Below, piece after piece: positions 51,504 to 61,743 of a DNA stretch of 64,000 nucleotides. Source of the stretch: Dysosmobacter welbionis. GTDB lineage: Bacteria > Bacillota > Clostridia > Oscillospirales > Oscillospiraceae. Numbering within the stretch: the stretch's first letter is position 1; each line of letters begins with the position of its first letter. The DNA is taken from the NCBI RefSeq assembly GCF_005121165.3, contig NZ_CP034413.3:248001-312000 (forward strand), read 5' to 3'. The notes under the pieces are model-generated. The model was not told the origin of the DNA and did no database searches. It worked only from the letters and a program-made list of their open reading frames with translations. The translations under genes and the position numbers were made by a program.

Positions 51504-52859
51504 TTAAATTGTACGCTCCCACACTTTCACTTGCGTGATTACATCACGCAGACGATCACCACCAACCATATACTCCAGAATTTCGTCGGCGGTATCACAC
51601 CATTTCTCAGTACGAGTGTTTACTTCCACAGAGCCAGCCTGACAAATCACCATTTTAGGCGCTGCATCTGCCGCAGGAGAAATACAGCCAAAGCAACAGT
51701 ACAGCACGCCATTCCACTCGAACTGGACTTCGCCGCCGCGCCGCATACACTGTTTGAAATCACTGATTGTTTTAAACCTATTATCTTCAAGGCTGTTTGT
51801 GCCGACCCATGTTGCCATGTTCGTGTTCCTCCCGTATAAAAAGCTCTTGGTAGTCTGTTCTTTGCCGAAGTGAAAGCCTGACTGATCCCATATGATGCTA
51901 TGTTGGTGTGGAACTTCATGATACTTGGGGAAACCATGGTTTGTATGGTGAATTTCCAAATATGCTTTTCCGTCAGGACCAATCAGCGTTTCAATAAGCT
52001 CTCCTTTTGCCGTATAGGTATATTTTGTTTCGCCCGGCTCACCCCAGAATCGCTCATCCTCTGGTTTTGACGGTTTGATTTCTCCGCCGTAGGCGCTTCC
52101 TCCGCCTTTTCCAATTAGGTACGGCTCTATTGTATCACGATTATTACTGGATGTGCCGCCAATTTTAAAGGCATCCAAATCTTCACGATGGAAACTTCGT
52201 TCATAGTTCATATACCGCCAAGAACTGCGTTCGTAATCCACATGGATAATGTTGCCCTGCATTTCGGGAAACGGTGTATTATAACAGATAATTTTTTCCG
52301 GATCAATGCGCCGCAGCATCTCGTTGTATCCTGCCATGAACCATTCTTTCTGGTCGCAGCGGTTGTCATGCTCTGAGGCCATATAAGTGGAGACAGCAAC
52401 AACGCTTCCTTTTTCAATCCCTTCAAAGCAGAAATCAAACGTGGATTCATCTCCCCAGTTGACAGTTGGAATGACCCGGAGCCCTTTGGATGCCCAGTAA
52501 GCGCCGCACCAGCGATTACGAAATACATTGTAAAGTTGCATAACAGGCGCCATCTCCAGGTACATACTGAAATCCGGCGACAGCACCGCGCGGTAGCGGG
52601 AGAGTTTTTCAATGTCATTGTCCGGGTTCTTCCAGACCCTCTCAAAGCGATAGTCATATAGGAAGAAGTGTACCATGCGGTCTAGGTGATTCTGGTCCTC
52701 CAAATGGGTTTTGTCAAAACCGATCAACAAAAGATCATCGAAGTCTCCGGGACTTTCTTGGAACTTAGGAATGATGGGGATTTTTAACTTTCCTTTGCCG
52801 GGAAACTGGTTGCGAAGCAGTTTCTGACTGGTTCGGTAGTTGTAATTTTCTTCGGTCAT
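51504..52859 (-). CDS. DUF4417-containing protein
   Basis: 451 residues. Belongs to the DUF4417 proteins common on mobile elements of Clostridia; function unknown. The family core is visible in YRAVLSPDFSMYLEMAPVMQ, RVIPTVNWGDESTFDFCFEG and VAVSTYMASEH. After a Gly-rich stretch (GKGGGSAYGGE) an additional C-terminal domain follows (FKTISDFKQCMRRGGEVQFE), found in other proteins of the same elements. The ATG at 52859 follows GGAGGG; the frame continues 44 codons upstream without similarity. It lies between the right CBASS repeat and tRNA-Pro(CGG), probably at an island edge. Confidence 0.8.
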   Translation of the reverse strand: MTEENYNYRTSQKLLRNQFPGKGKLKIPIIPKFQESPGDFDDLLLIGFDKTHLEDQNHLDRMVHFFLYDYRFERVWKNPDNDIEKLSRYRAVLSPDFSMYLEMAPVMQLYNVFRNRWCGAYWASKGLRVIPTVNWGDESTFDFCFEGIEKGSVVAVSTYMASEHDNRCDQKEWFMAGYNEMLRRIDPEKIICYNTPFPEMQGNIIHVDYERSSWRYMNYERSFHREDLDAFKIGGTSSNNRDTIEPYLIGKGGGSAYGGEIKPSKPEDERFWGEPGETKYTYTAKGELIETLIGPDGKAYLEIHHTNHGFPKYHEVPHQHSIIWDQSGFHFGKEQTTKSFLYGRNTNMATWVGTNSLEDNRFKTISDFKQCMRRGGEVQFEWNGVLYCCFGCISPAADAAPKMVICQAGSVEVNTRTEKWCDTADEILEYMVGGDRLRDVITQVKVWERTI

Positions 52860-52972
52860 AGATAGCCCTCCTGTATGTAGTAAGGAACAAGTCCTTCTGC
52901 ATACAGGTTCCCAAACAAAAAAAGTTGCACATTCCTGTGCAACAACATGAGAAAATTTACAAATTGGCAGTA

Positions 52973-53001
52973 AAAAATCGGAGTACCCCAAAGGATACTC
53001 C
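52973..53001 (-). terminator. Terminator of tRNA-Pro(CGG)
   Basis: Minus strand: CGGAGTA and TACTCCG with a ten-base loop, then ATTTTTT. It lies just after the CCA end of the tRNA. Confidence 0.85.
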
Positions 53002-53003
53002 GA

Positions 53004-53079
53004 TGGTCCGAGTGGCGGGATTTGAACCCACGGCCTCTTGGTCCCGAACCAAGCGCGCTACCAACTGCGCTACACCCGG
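53004..53079 (-). tRNA. tRNA-Pro, anticodon CGG
   Basis: 76 bases with encoded CCA. Acceptor CCGGGTG/CACTCGG, D arm GCGCAGTTGGTAGCGC, anticodon stem CTTGG/CCAAG around TTCGGGA (anticodon CGG), T arm GGTTCAAATCC. It separates the defence island from the surface-protein locus. Confidence 0.95.
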
Positions 53080-53206
53080 ATAGCTGCCTCTCTTCCAGGG
53101 CACCAAGGCCCCGCAAAGCAACGTAGTTTATTATACGGAATTTTTTGGCCGTTGTCAAGTGTGGAAGTTGTTTCGATCCCTATCTCTCAGGACTGCGGCC
53201 CCAAGG

Positions 53207-53233
53207 CCGGGGGCACGGTATGCGTGCCCCCGG
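53207..53233 (-). terminator. Strong hairpin after the CnaB surface-protein gene
   Basis: CCGGGGGCACG and its exact complement with a five-base loop, 30 bases beyond the stop at 53264. There is no T run, so it is either a terminator with help or an mRNA-end stabiliser. Confidence 0.6.
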
Positions 53234-53263
53234 TTTGATTGCCTCGTTGGTTCAATGCTTTTT

Positions 53264-56200
53264 TCAGTCTCTCTTCCTGCCCTTCCGGCCCAGAATCACG
53301 ATGGCTGCTGCGCCAGCCAGAGAGGCCGCCAGCAGTGCCAGATACAGCGCCAGCTGGGCAGTGTCTCCCGTGGGAACAGAGTCATCCGGTTCATCAGGGT
53401 GCCCCGGTTCGTCCGGCGTATCCGGCATATCAGGATCCGGGCTTTCGTCCGGGTCAGGGGTCGGATGCGGATCTGGATCCGGCATGGGATCGGGACCCGG
53501 GTCTGGATCCGGCTTGGGGTCTGGATCTGGATCCGGGTCCGGCGGCGGAGTCGTGTCGTCATAATTGATGATTAGCACTTCCGCCGTGTCTCCGAACGGG
53601 ACCATCCCGGGGTTGTGCCCCTCGACGCGGGTCCCATAGCCGTCCACACGCGCCTCTGCCACTGTGTAGCCGACGCCGGAGGGCAGGCCCTTGGCTGTCT
53701 TGCTCTCCCCGTCTTTCAGGGTAAATGCTGCCACGCCGTCCTGGAACGTCATATCCCCGCAGATGCCGTTGATGGACTTGTCGTCAAGCGTGACGGTGAA
53801 GGAGAAGTCCCTCTGCCGGTCACCGCTGTACACTTGCTTTTTGACGGTCAGGTTCCCCTTTCCGTTGATGACGTTCCATCCGTCCACCCGGGTGCCGTAG
53901 CCATCCACCGGCTCCTCCTGCACAGTGTAGGTGTACGCCCGGCCACTGTCGTCGTAGGCGGGCCAGCTGCCGAAATCATAGGTCCAGCTGCCGTCGGCGT
54001 TCGGGGTGACTTCCCGCTCGGCAACTTTGGTGCCGTTCTGCAGGAGGCTCAGCGTGATGGAGTTCGGACGGTCGTCCGCTCCATCACCCACCCAGGTCTT
54101 CCGCCCCTGGATGGCAATTTCCGTCTCCTTGCCGCCCAGTGTGTTGGTCAGAGCCAGCGTACCGCTCCCTGTCACAGTGTACGACTCCAGGTGTTCTTCC
54201 TCCACCCAGTAGGTATAGGGATTACCGCTGCCGTCCGTATCCGGCAGATGCTCAAAGGTGTATGTCCAGACATCGGCGTTTCCGTCCTGGGCATTTTTCG
54301 CGGACAGCGTCACTTCGCCTGCTACTTCGCCCTGGGCTGCCGGATCCGTTCTGCGGTAGAGGGTCAGCTTCAGCGTCTCCGGGCGAAGGCCCTGCGCGTC
54401 ACTGTCATCCCGCCAGGTTTTGGAGACCGGGATGTCCGTATAGCCCCTGTTGGTGATGGCAGTGGTGAACGCCACCGTAGTTTCCGTCGGTTCTCCATGA
54501 TCGTAGATCACTTCCATGTCCTCGTCCGGGGTTCCCTGTTCAATGGCGTAATAATAGTATTTCTGGTTCTGGCTGTTTACTTTGTCCAGCTCTCCGAAAA
54601 TATGGCGCCAGTTATTGGCCGCAGACAGCTCTGCGGTCATGCCGGCGACCTGCTCCACTCCATCCACGCCGGTCTTCCCCATCAGGTTCTTGTCCGTGGT
54701 CCGCCAGAGTTCCATTGTGATCGGATGTTTCTTGGTATCCGCGGTGTGCCATTTCTTTTCCACTGTCAGGGATGTCACAGCTTTATTGGTGAATTGGAAT
54801 TCAGGGTAGGTCCCATCCACATCGGTCTTGTTTTCCTTTTTCGTATCTCCCACCTGGACGTAGCTGCCGCTGACCGCTTCGGTCACGCGGTATTCTGTCT
54901 CGGAGTCGGAGTCCGGCAGATAGCTGCCCGGCATTCGGGCTGGGAGGTTCTCCCAGACGGCTTTCCACTCTGCGTACTCGTAATAGGGTTTGTCCAGATC
55001 AGGATCCGTAGTTCCATCCAGCGTGACGGATACAGCCGTCAGGGTCTTCCACGTATACGCCGGGCCCTCTGCCGGATTCTCCAGCGGAACCGCATATTGC
55101 AGGTGCAGGGTGACCTGGGCGCCCTCCTCGCCGGCAGGCATCCACGTCTTGCCGGCAAAGACCTTGGTGGTCTGCATGTCGTTGGCCGCTGTGGTGAGGA
55201 AGCCGTCGTCAGACTGCCCGCCATAGGTGTAGGCCGCCGTGTACGCCTCGTTGTAGGAATCTCTGAGCAGGACATAGCTGCTCAAATCGACTGCTCCGTT
55301 CGTCATTTGATATCCTGGCTCAAGCTCCACGGCGCGATAGGTGTACTCCCCTTCCGCATTCTGTTTCGGCAGGCCGGAAATCGTCATCCCTACCGGCGAT
55401 TCAACCGTGCCCTCTGTATCCGTTCCGGTGAGGGTCACTACCAGATCCTGCTTTTGACCGTTTTCGCCGGTCACCTGGACGGCTTCCCATGCTGCCGCTT
55501 CCCAGCCAACAGATAGATCCGTGGTCCGCTGAATCAGGAAACTGGTCTCCCAGGTCTTGCCGGCTTCGTCTGTATCCGGACGGGTGCCATAGACGTTGTT
55601 CCGGTCGTTCGTCCAAATCTTCTGCACCTGCAGCGAGGTCGTCGCCAGCTTGTTGGTGATGGTGGTCGAATTTCCGGATTCCGTGTAGGTGTCTTCAATT
55701 CCCGTGAAAAGGCCGCCGCTGTCTGCAACAGTGTATGCGAACTCTTCACCGCAGGTATCGACAGTAATCGTCGCGGCTCCGCCTTGATAAGCGATTTCCG
55801 TCTCCACCACGCGATAGGACAGCTCCGAAATCCCGCTGTCTTTTTTTACTACACGCGGCAGGTTCTCACAAGCTCCACTCCAGGAATCATAGATATGCCG
55901 GTTTTCCAATGTGATCGAAAAACCATTGAGTATTCCGGCATCCTTCAGTTTCTCGTACGCGTCTTCTCCCAGGTTCTCCTGCGTGAAATAGTCCGCTGCC
56001 CTCTGCCAACCTCCGCTCTTTCCCTCCTTGACATACAGCTCAAAGGTGACGGACATCTCGCCAAGGTCCATGTAATCGGCAGTGATGGGCTCGCCATCGC
56101 TGCCCACCCACCGCTTGGTGAAGGGGGCTCTGGTCTCCAGAGAGTTTTTCAGCTCCTTCATGTGGATGGTGTCGCCGTCTGCGGAGTCCTCACCCGCTGT

Positions 56201-56832
56201 CCCATTGCCGGTGAAGTAATATTGGTACCGCTCATACAACGCTTCCTTCAGATCGGAGTTCAGCTCTTCCTTCACGGTGTACACCCACCGGGCGCCGTTG
56301 GGGGCCCACTTTTCCAGCTCCGTCTGGGGCTGCGCGGCGGGAGGCGTCTCTTCGGAGGGATCCTGGGAATCGGGGTCTCCGATCTGGTCCGGATCTTCCG
56401 CAGGTTCTGTCGGTGTGACCGGGACGCTGCCGGCGCCGCCATGTTCCCCATCCGCCGGATCGCTGTGCAGGCTGGCGGCACTGAGGGTCTCCTCCTGCGG
56501 GGCGGACTGGCCGTCCCCGTCTCCCGCCTGGGAGTCCGGGTTCTGGTCTTCTTCCCCATCTGCCGGAGGTTCCGGACTCTGTGTATCCCCTTCGTCCGTG
56601 GGAGGATCGGCGGGCTGGTTTCCCTCCTCCGGGGGCATTTCTGTGGGCGGCGTTGTCTCCTCTCCCTGGCCGGGGCCCGGTTCGGCGGGCTCTTCCGCGG
56701 AGATGCCGGGCTCTTCTGCATCCGGATCGTCCGCACCCCAGATCTGATAAGTCCACTTTCCGGTTTCTGCATCCTGGGTCCACTTGACGGTGTAGTCCTC
56801 GCCCTCTGTCAGCTTCTCCTCGATGTGCGGGT
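53264..56832 (-). CDS. CnaB-repeat surface protein, C-terminal part (frameshifted from the gene before it)
   Basis: About 1190 codons in this frame; the first ATG is at 56638, but the frame is open and in-family up to the frameshift near 56841 (GDPHIEEKLTEGEDYTVKW). At least six Cna-B domains are visible, each starting with a K.W-type strand (EKKWHTADTKKHPITMELWR, SKTWRDDSDAQGLRPETL, GRKTWVGDGADDRPNSITL). A Pro/Glu-rich spacer follows the first 100 residues, and a (Pro-Asp)n stretch precedes the C-terminus, which has a sortase-like motif SVPTGDT, a membrane segment (LALYLALLAASLAGAAAIVI) and a basic tail. It is thus the wall-anchored end of a long fibre. The motif is VPTG, not LPxTG, so the cognate sortase is uncertain. 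Confidence 0.85.
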
Positions 56833-59800
56833 CGCCCTGCCCTCCTGGGCAGCGGCGCGGCGGGTCACAGTGAGCCGGATAACGGGGACCAATGTACCAT
56901 CTTTCCCCTCTTCATAGGGGGCATCCGGACGCAGACCGAAGGCGTCGTAAAAGTCCTCCCAGGCTTTTTGGCCCGTGAGGGTGACGAACTCTGTCTGCAC
57001 AGCCTTCCGGCTGTTCAGGAACGTGGCGTCGGCCTCTTCCCGCTCTTCATGGGGCAGCAGACCGCCGACAGTATATCCGTCCCCTGTGACGTCTTGGGCC
57101 TCCAGGTCGCCCGGGCCGCACCAGGTATCGTAGCCGCCCAGGAAGCTCTTGTCCTCCTCCACATGATAGAGGTACAGCGAGCCGTTGGGCGCATACTGCT
57201 CCAGGCCTGTAAAGGAAAGAACCGTTTCAACAGTTGTGCTGTCTCCTCGCTGCTGGTAAGCCGCCTCGACCTCCTCCGAGGACCAAGTGGCCGTCCGCAC
57301 CAGCTCCTGCGCGGAGGGCTGGCCGTTGTTCTGGATGTAGACCCGGTACAGATGGAAGCGCACGGCGGGGTAGGCGATGGGCAAGTCATCTCCGCCCAAA
57401 GGCAGTTCCAGGATTTTTTTCACCGACAGACTGCCAGTCGGGCTGTGGAACACGTTCTCCACCTGGAAGGTGTTGGAGATCTCCTGTATATCAAACAGAT
57501 CCAGCGATTCCTGGGGTCCCTCGCCGGTACCGTCCAGGGGCAGCCCGTTGGCGCCGGTGATGCCTTCCTCCCGGAGAACATATTCGTACAGCTTGCCTTC
57601 CTCCGTGTATTTGGGCAGCCTTGGCTGGTCTTCAGATTCCGGCCGGACGGTTCCGGCTCCGTCATCGATGATATTTTTCCCCTCATAAAGGAGCCGGAAC
57701 GTATAGTTCTTCAGGCCGGACCAGTCCTGAACAGTCAGGGTCGCGATGGGGGCTCCGCCAAAGTCAAACGCCTCCCCGCTGCCCTGCACCCGCCGGTACA
57801 GTGCGAAGGTGACGTTGGGCAGGTCCACCGCCGGATAGCCAGCGGGCAGGTTGGTCCACAGCTTCCGTCCCTCAATGGCGACCGGCTTATTCAGGCGGTT
57901 GACGAAGGTACCATTTGCGTTCAGGGCATATTTGGCGTAAGAACTGCTGGCATCCTGAGACACTGGTGGGTTGACGCCGTCCAGGTTCGTGGTCTGCGCT
58001 TCGTAAGCCGCCTCCATCCCCGGGTCAGCTTCGTCACGCGTGCCCAGACAAGTTTCACCCGTCCAGTACTCCGCAATGGCGTAGTCAAAGTCGGAGGCGT
58101 TTACACTGGTGCGCTCCACCGCGGAGTAAGTGATCTTGTAACCCCAGTCGTCATACTTGGGCAAGTTCTCCAGCTCGGCCCGCCAGAAATACTGCCGGTC
58201 CGCAGATCCGTTATCCCCGGAGGCGGTGCCGGGCTCCTCACCCGCGGGATCGCCTGCTCCCTCGGACGGCACCTCTGTCTCCGGCGGGAGCAGGCCCTCG
58301 TTTGTCCAGCGGTAGCTGGGATAGATCAGTTCGGTTTCGATCCCGTCCTCAGCAGCAGAGGTATGCACAGTCCGGTAAATGTCCAGATAGATGTCCGGAC
58401 GACTGCCGGAGCCATACATATAGATGTCGTACCACTGCTTGTACCAGACAGCATCCGTTACGCCGGTGCGTTTGTTGGTGAGGGTGATCTTCTGCTCGTC
58501 ATTCTTGTTTTCACCGTCATTTACCGTATAGGATTTTTCCTTTACAGAGCTTGTGTATGTAGTCCACAGGGCATAGACCTCCGGAGAAATGGTCCGCAGC
58601 TGATCCAGCGTGATCTCATTGCCGCCGTCCAGCCAGACCTCCTCTACGGTATAGCGCACCACTGTGCCGTTGGTGTCGTACTTGGGAAGGTTCCAGAAGT
58701 CAAGGGAGTTGGACTTCGTATCTGCCGTGAGAATCGGCTGAATAGAGGAAACCCGTCTTTCTCTTCTGTCTTGAATCTGTACATCCCCGCCGCCCAGGTT
58801 CACATAGCCAAATCCATCTTTCTGATAGATTTTAAATTGTCCTTCCGTATCATCGCTGGCGGCGATCTTCAGCTTCACGGCCAGAGTGAGGCCGGGGGTG
58901 TTCTCCAGGGCTGCCTGGAGTTCCCCCACGCCGTCTCCGCCGCCGTCCCGCCAGTCCTTGGTGACGGTCAGGTCCACATTGCCCAGCCGGCGGTTGGTGA
59001 CGGTGCAGACCGTCTCACCCGCGATCTTCTCGCGGTCGTATGTAGCTTCATAGGCATGGTTTCTGCCGGGGACAGTGTCGCGGGTGATTCCGGGAGCGTT
59101 GATCTCTCCCTCGGTCGGGGCGCCTTCGGTTCCAAGAACCGCAATCGCTCCGATTTTGGTCTCCCGGATGTAGACCTGGTCCGGCGTAAGTTCTCCAATG
59201 CCGGCCCATGCGTACCAGATGGGATCTCCGTCCTCCTGGGATTCGCCCAGCGTGACGGAGACAATTACCTCGTCTCCATTTCTGCTATACACCGTCACTT
59301 CCACTGGCTCCCGGTGGGCGGCGTCGCTGTCGTCCACCCAGTTCTTCTGGACCAGGATCCGATGGCTTCCTCCCGGGCCGTTGGTGACGATGGTCGTATA
59401 GTCTCCGGTGCTGCTGTCGATGGAGGTTTCATAGGTGGGGTTCCCGTTCTCCTCCAGGATCAGGTATTCATACCGGCGCCCCTCTTCGTCATACTCCGGG
59501 AGGTTCTGGAGCAGGGCTTTCCAGGCCTCAGAAAACTGAATGGAAATTTCACCGTCGATCGCATCTATGAATGCGTTTTCCTTCGTGAAATCAACATTGA
59601 CGGTCCCACCTGCATCCATTGTAAAGGTAAGAACCTTGCATGTTTCTGTCAGAGACTGTTCGCCGATGGTACGGTACAGGGCGAAGGTCACCGGCCCCTC
59701 CTGGGCGCCGCTTTTCCACTTCTTTTCCACCGTATAATCTATCTGGTTGCTGACGGCATTGGTGATCTCGGTGGTGTTGCCGTTCTCCACATCGGTCACA

Positions 59801-61656
59801 CGGTACTTTGCATCTCCCCGGCTGCCGCCGCCGGACAGGGTAAACGAGTTGTTGTCCAGAAGATTTGTTTTATTCTCGCCCTGGTAAACCACCGACTCCA
59901 CCCAGCGGTACTCCAGCTCCCGGCCCTGGTTGTCGTATTTGGGCGCGCTGGCGCTGACGGACAGGCCGCCCAGGTTCTCCGCCGTAAATTTTCCCGTTTC
60001 CTCCGTCCCCAGCGTCTCGGTGATCTCCGTGTCTTCCCAGGGGTCCTCACTGCCCACCGGCCGGGCCTGGAGCGTCAGCTCCACCCGGACATCCTCCAGC
60101 GCCGACTGGAAAGCCGCCGCTTTCCAGATCTTGGTCGCATTAACCGTCACCGTGCCGGAGAGCTTGTTGGAAAGGGTTCCCCCGTTGTAGAGGTATGTAT
60201 TGTTCGTCTCCCGTGCAAAGTCTGCATCCTCGCTGGTCAGTTTTTTCAGCGTACCGGAATCCTCGTCCAGCGCCCAGATGATGTCCGTCACGCCGCCGTC
60301 TTCCCCCACCGCGCCGAATACCTGGGTGTAGTCCCCCGCATGCTCACCAGTGAGATACTCTCGGACCACATAGATATACTCGTAGCCCTCCGAGTCGTAC
60401 TTGGGCAGCTCTGCAAACTGAATGTCCTGTTTCTCCTGCCCGTTGAGCGGGACCGTCAGAATGCTGCCCCCATCATCCCGGACGGGCGCGGCCGTTGTGT
60501 AGCTCTGCCCGGCTCGGTAACGCCACAGCTGGAGTTCACCTGCCGGGCGGTGATCCGGATCCGCCGCGTCCTCCCAGACTTTGGATGCCTGATAATCCTT
60601 CACGCCCGTGAGCGTCAGGTACAGGCTGCCGCCGTCATAGAGCTTCCCCACCTCTGTGCCCACGTTGGGCGTGCTGGAGTTGTCGTAGGAGATCTGGAAG
60701 TAGTCGCCCTCGGGCAGGGCACCCGCCGCGATGCCGTCGGCGGCGTCCAGCCGGCCGTCGCCTTTTCCGTCTCCCTCCCTGGTCTCCTCTACCGAGTAGT
60801 TGATCCGGCTGCCGTCCAGGTTGTACTTCCACAGACCGCTGACGGTGACGGTGCCGCTGGTGGGGTTGTCCGGGTCTCCATCAGGGTCCTCTTCTATCTT
60901 CATCTGATCCTTCATCTCTGCCAGCAGCCGGCGGAGGGAGCTTGCCGTATAGTTGGTGTCCACCACGAAGTCAAAGCTGTTGTAAATGGCTTCTGCGATG
61001 CCTTCCGCGCCGCCCAGATTACCCCAGCGGAGCTGAACGCGGAAGTTGAATTCGTCCTCCAGCACATAGTACCAGCCGTAGTTGTCCCCGGCGGAGGGAT
61101 ATTCCGACACATTGCCGTTGTTGACCTCTACCGGGCTGTAGCCGTCAACCCCTTCGGACGGTCCCATGATCCACTCTACACGGGATTCTGTTGAGGTCTC
61201 CCCGCCGTAGCCATCGGATGTTGTGGTTTCGATCGCTTCCGGCAACACGCCGGTCGGGACGGAGACCGTATAGGTGTTGTTCCCGTTGTCGGCCACCGTC
61301 ATTTTCGGCATAGCGGACAGGCCCACCCCGGAGAGCGTCGAGTCCTCCCCGCCTTTCAGCTCAATCCATTCCCCGTTGTCGATCCGGAACCACAGCGACG
61401 GCTGATACGTATTCGCCCCGGGACGCACTCCGTCCTCATTGTTGTTATCCACCCAGTAGAGCGTGTTCTCTTCAAATGCCCCGGCGGCATACCAGCTTGT
61501 CACCGTCACCACCGTATCTGCGTAAATCACAGGCACCAGGGTCAGACACAGTACCAGTGCCAGCAGCCCGCTGACCAGCCGCCGGCCTCCCTTCTTCGGA
61601 AACTTTCCCTTTGGGAGCCGCCCCCGCTCCCGGACTCTCTTGCCTCGATACAGCAT
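56809..61656 (-). CDS. CnaB-repeat surface protein, N-terminal part with signal peptide
   Basis: 1615 residues in this frame. The start MLYRGKRVRERGRLPKGKFP is followed by a signal peptide core (GLLALVLCLTLVPVIYA). After an N-terminal domain of about 250 residues come about nine Cna-B domains (SKVWEDAADPDHRPAGELQL, TKIWKAAAFQSALEDVRVEL, VQKNWVDDSDAAHREPVEVT, GQKAWEDFYDAFGLRPDAPY). Such domains often carry internal isopeptide bonds and form rigid adhesin stalks. The frame ends in an unrelated tail (RATRTSRRS) because one base is missing in GGG at 56840-56842; joined to the next frame the protein has about 2800 residues. The ATG at 61656 follows GAGGTGAGGGG. It lies 87 bases after a recombinase gene and below an invertible promoter. 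Confidence 0.87.
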   Translation of the reverse strand: MLYRGKRVRERGRLPKGKFPKKGGRRLVSGLLALVLCLTLVPVIYADTVVTVTSWYAAGAFEENTLYWVDNNNEDGVRPGANTYQPSLWFRIDNGEWIELKGGEDSTLSGVGLSAMPKMTVADNGNNTYTVSVPTGVLPEAIETTTSDGYGGETSTESRVEWIMGPSEGVDGYSPVEVNNGNVSEYPSAGDNYGWYYVLEDEFNFRVQLRWGNLGGAEGIAEAIYNSFDFVVDTNYTASSLRRLLAEMKDQMKIEEDPDGDPDNPTSGTVTVSGLWKYNLDGSRINYSVEETREGDGKGDGRLDAADGIAAGALPEGDYFQISYDNSSTPNVGTEVGKLYDGGSLYLTLTGVKDYQASKVWEDAADPDHRPAGELQLWRYRAGQSYTTAAPVRDDGGSILTVPLNGQEKQDIQFAELPKYDSEGYEYIYVVREYLTGEHAGDYTQVFGAVGEDGGVTDIIWALDEDSGTLKKLTSEDADFARETNNTYLYNGGTLSNKLSGTVTVNATKIWKAAAFQSALEDVRVELTLQARPVGSEDPWEDTEITETLGTEETGKFTAENLGGLSVSASAPKYDNQGRELEYRWVESVVYQGENKTNLLDNNSFTLSGGGSRGDAKYRVTDVENGNTTEITNAVSNQIDYTVEKKWKSGAQEGPVTFALYRTIGEQSLTETCKVLTFTMDAGGTVNVDFTKENAFIDAIDGEISIQFSEAWKALLQNLPEYDEEGRRYEYLILEENGNPTYETSIDSSTGDYTTIVTNGPGGSHRILVQKNWVDDSDAAHREPVEVTVYSRNGDEVIVSVTLGESQEDGDPIWYAWAGIGELTPDQVYIRETKIGAIAVLGTEGAPTEGEINAPGITRDTVPGRNHAYEATYDREKIAGETVCTVTNRRLGNVDLTVTKDWRDGGGDGVGELQAALENTPGLTLAVKLKIAASDDTEGQFKIYQKDGFGYVNLGGGDVQIQDRRERRVSSIQPILTADTKSNSLDFWNLPKYDTNGTVVRYTVEEVWLDGGNEITLDQLRTISPEVYALWTTYTSSVKEKSYTVNDGENKNDEQKITLTNKRTGVTDAVWYKQWYDIYMYGSGSRPDIYLDIYRTVHTSAAEDGIETELIYPSYRWTNEGLLPPETEVPSEGAGDPAGEEPGTASGDNGSADRQYFWRAELENLPKYDDWGYKITYSAVERTSVNASDFDYAIAEYWTGETCLGTRDEADPGMEAAYEAQTTNLDGVNPPVSQDASSSYAKYALNANGTFVNRLNKPVAIEGRKLWTNLPAGYPAVDLPNVTFALYRRVQGSGEAFDFGGAPIATLTVQDWSGLKNYTFRLLYEGKNIIDDGAGTVRPESEDQPRLPKYTEEGKLYEYVLREEGITGANGLPLDGTGEGPQESLDLFDIQEISNTFQVENVFHSPTGSLSVKKILELPLGGDDLPIAYPAVRFHLYRVYIQNNGQPSAQELVRTATWSSEEVEAAYQQRGDSTTVETVLSFTGLEQYAPNGSLYLYHVEEDKSFLGGYDTWCGPGDLEAQDVTGDGYTVGGLLPHEEREEADATFLNSRKAVQTEFVTLTGQKAWEDFYDAFGLRPDAPYEEGKDGTLVPVIRLTVTRRAAAQEGRATRTSRRS

Positions 61657-61743
61657 AACCCCTCACCTCATTGAAAAATTGTTCACACACATATCCAGTG
61701 CGTCCCTATCGTCCACGCCCCTGCTGCGTCGGCTGGGCAGGAC

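Noticed and set aside
53615-55516. A 633-codon open frame on the plus strand
   Set aside because: Antisense shadow of the CnaB repeats; no family features.
56830-56850. Programmed frameshift in the CnaB gene
   Set aside because: No slippery heptamer, stimulatory hairpin or internal Shine-Dalgarno in the right place was seen; a lost base explains it better.
56968-61194. A 1408-codon open frame on the plus strand
   Set aside because: It is antisense to the CnaB gene, has no ribosome site, no recognisable domain and a composition expected from the complement of a GC-rich repeat gene.
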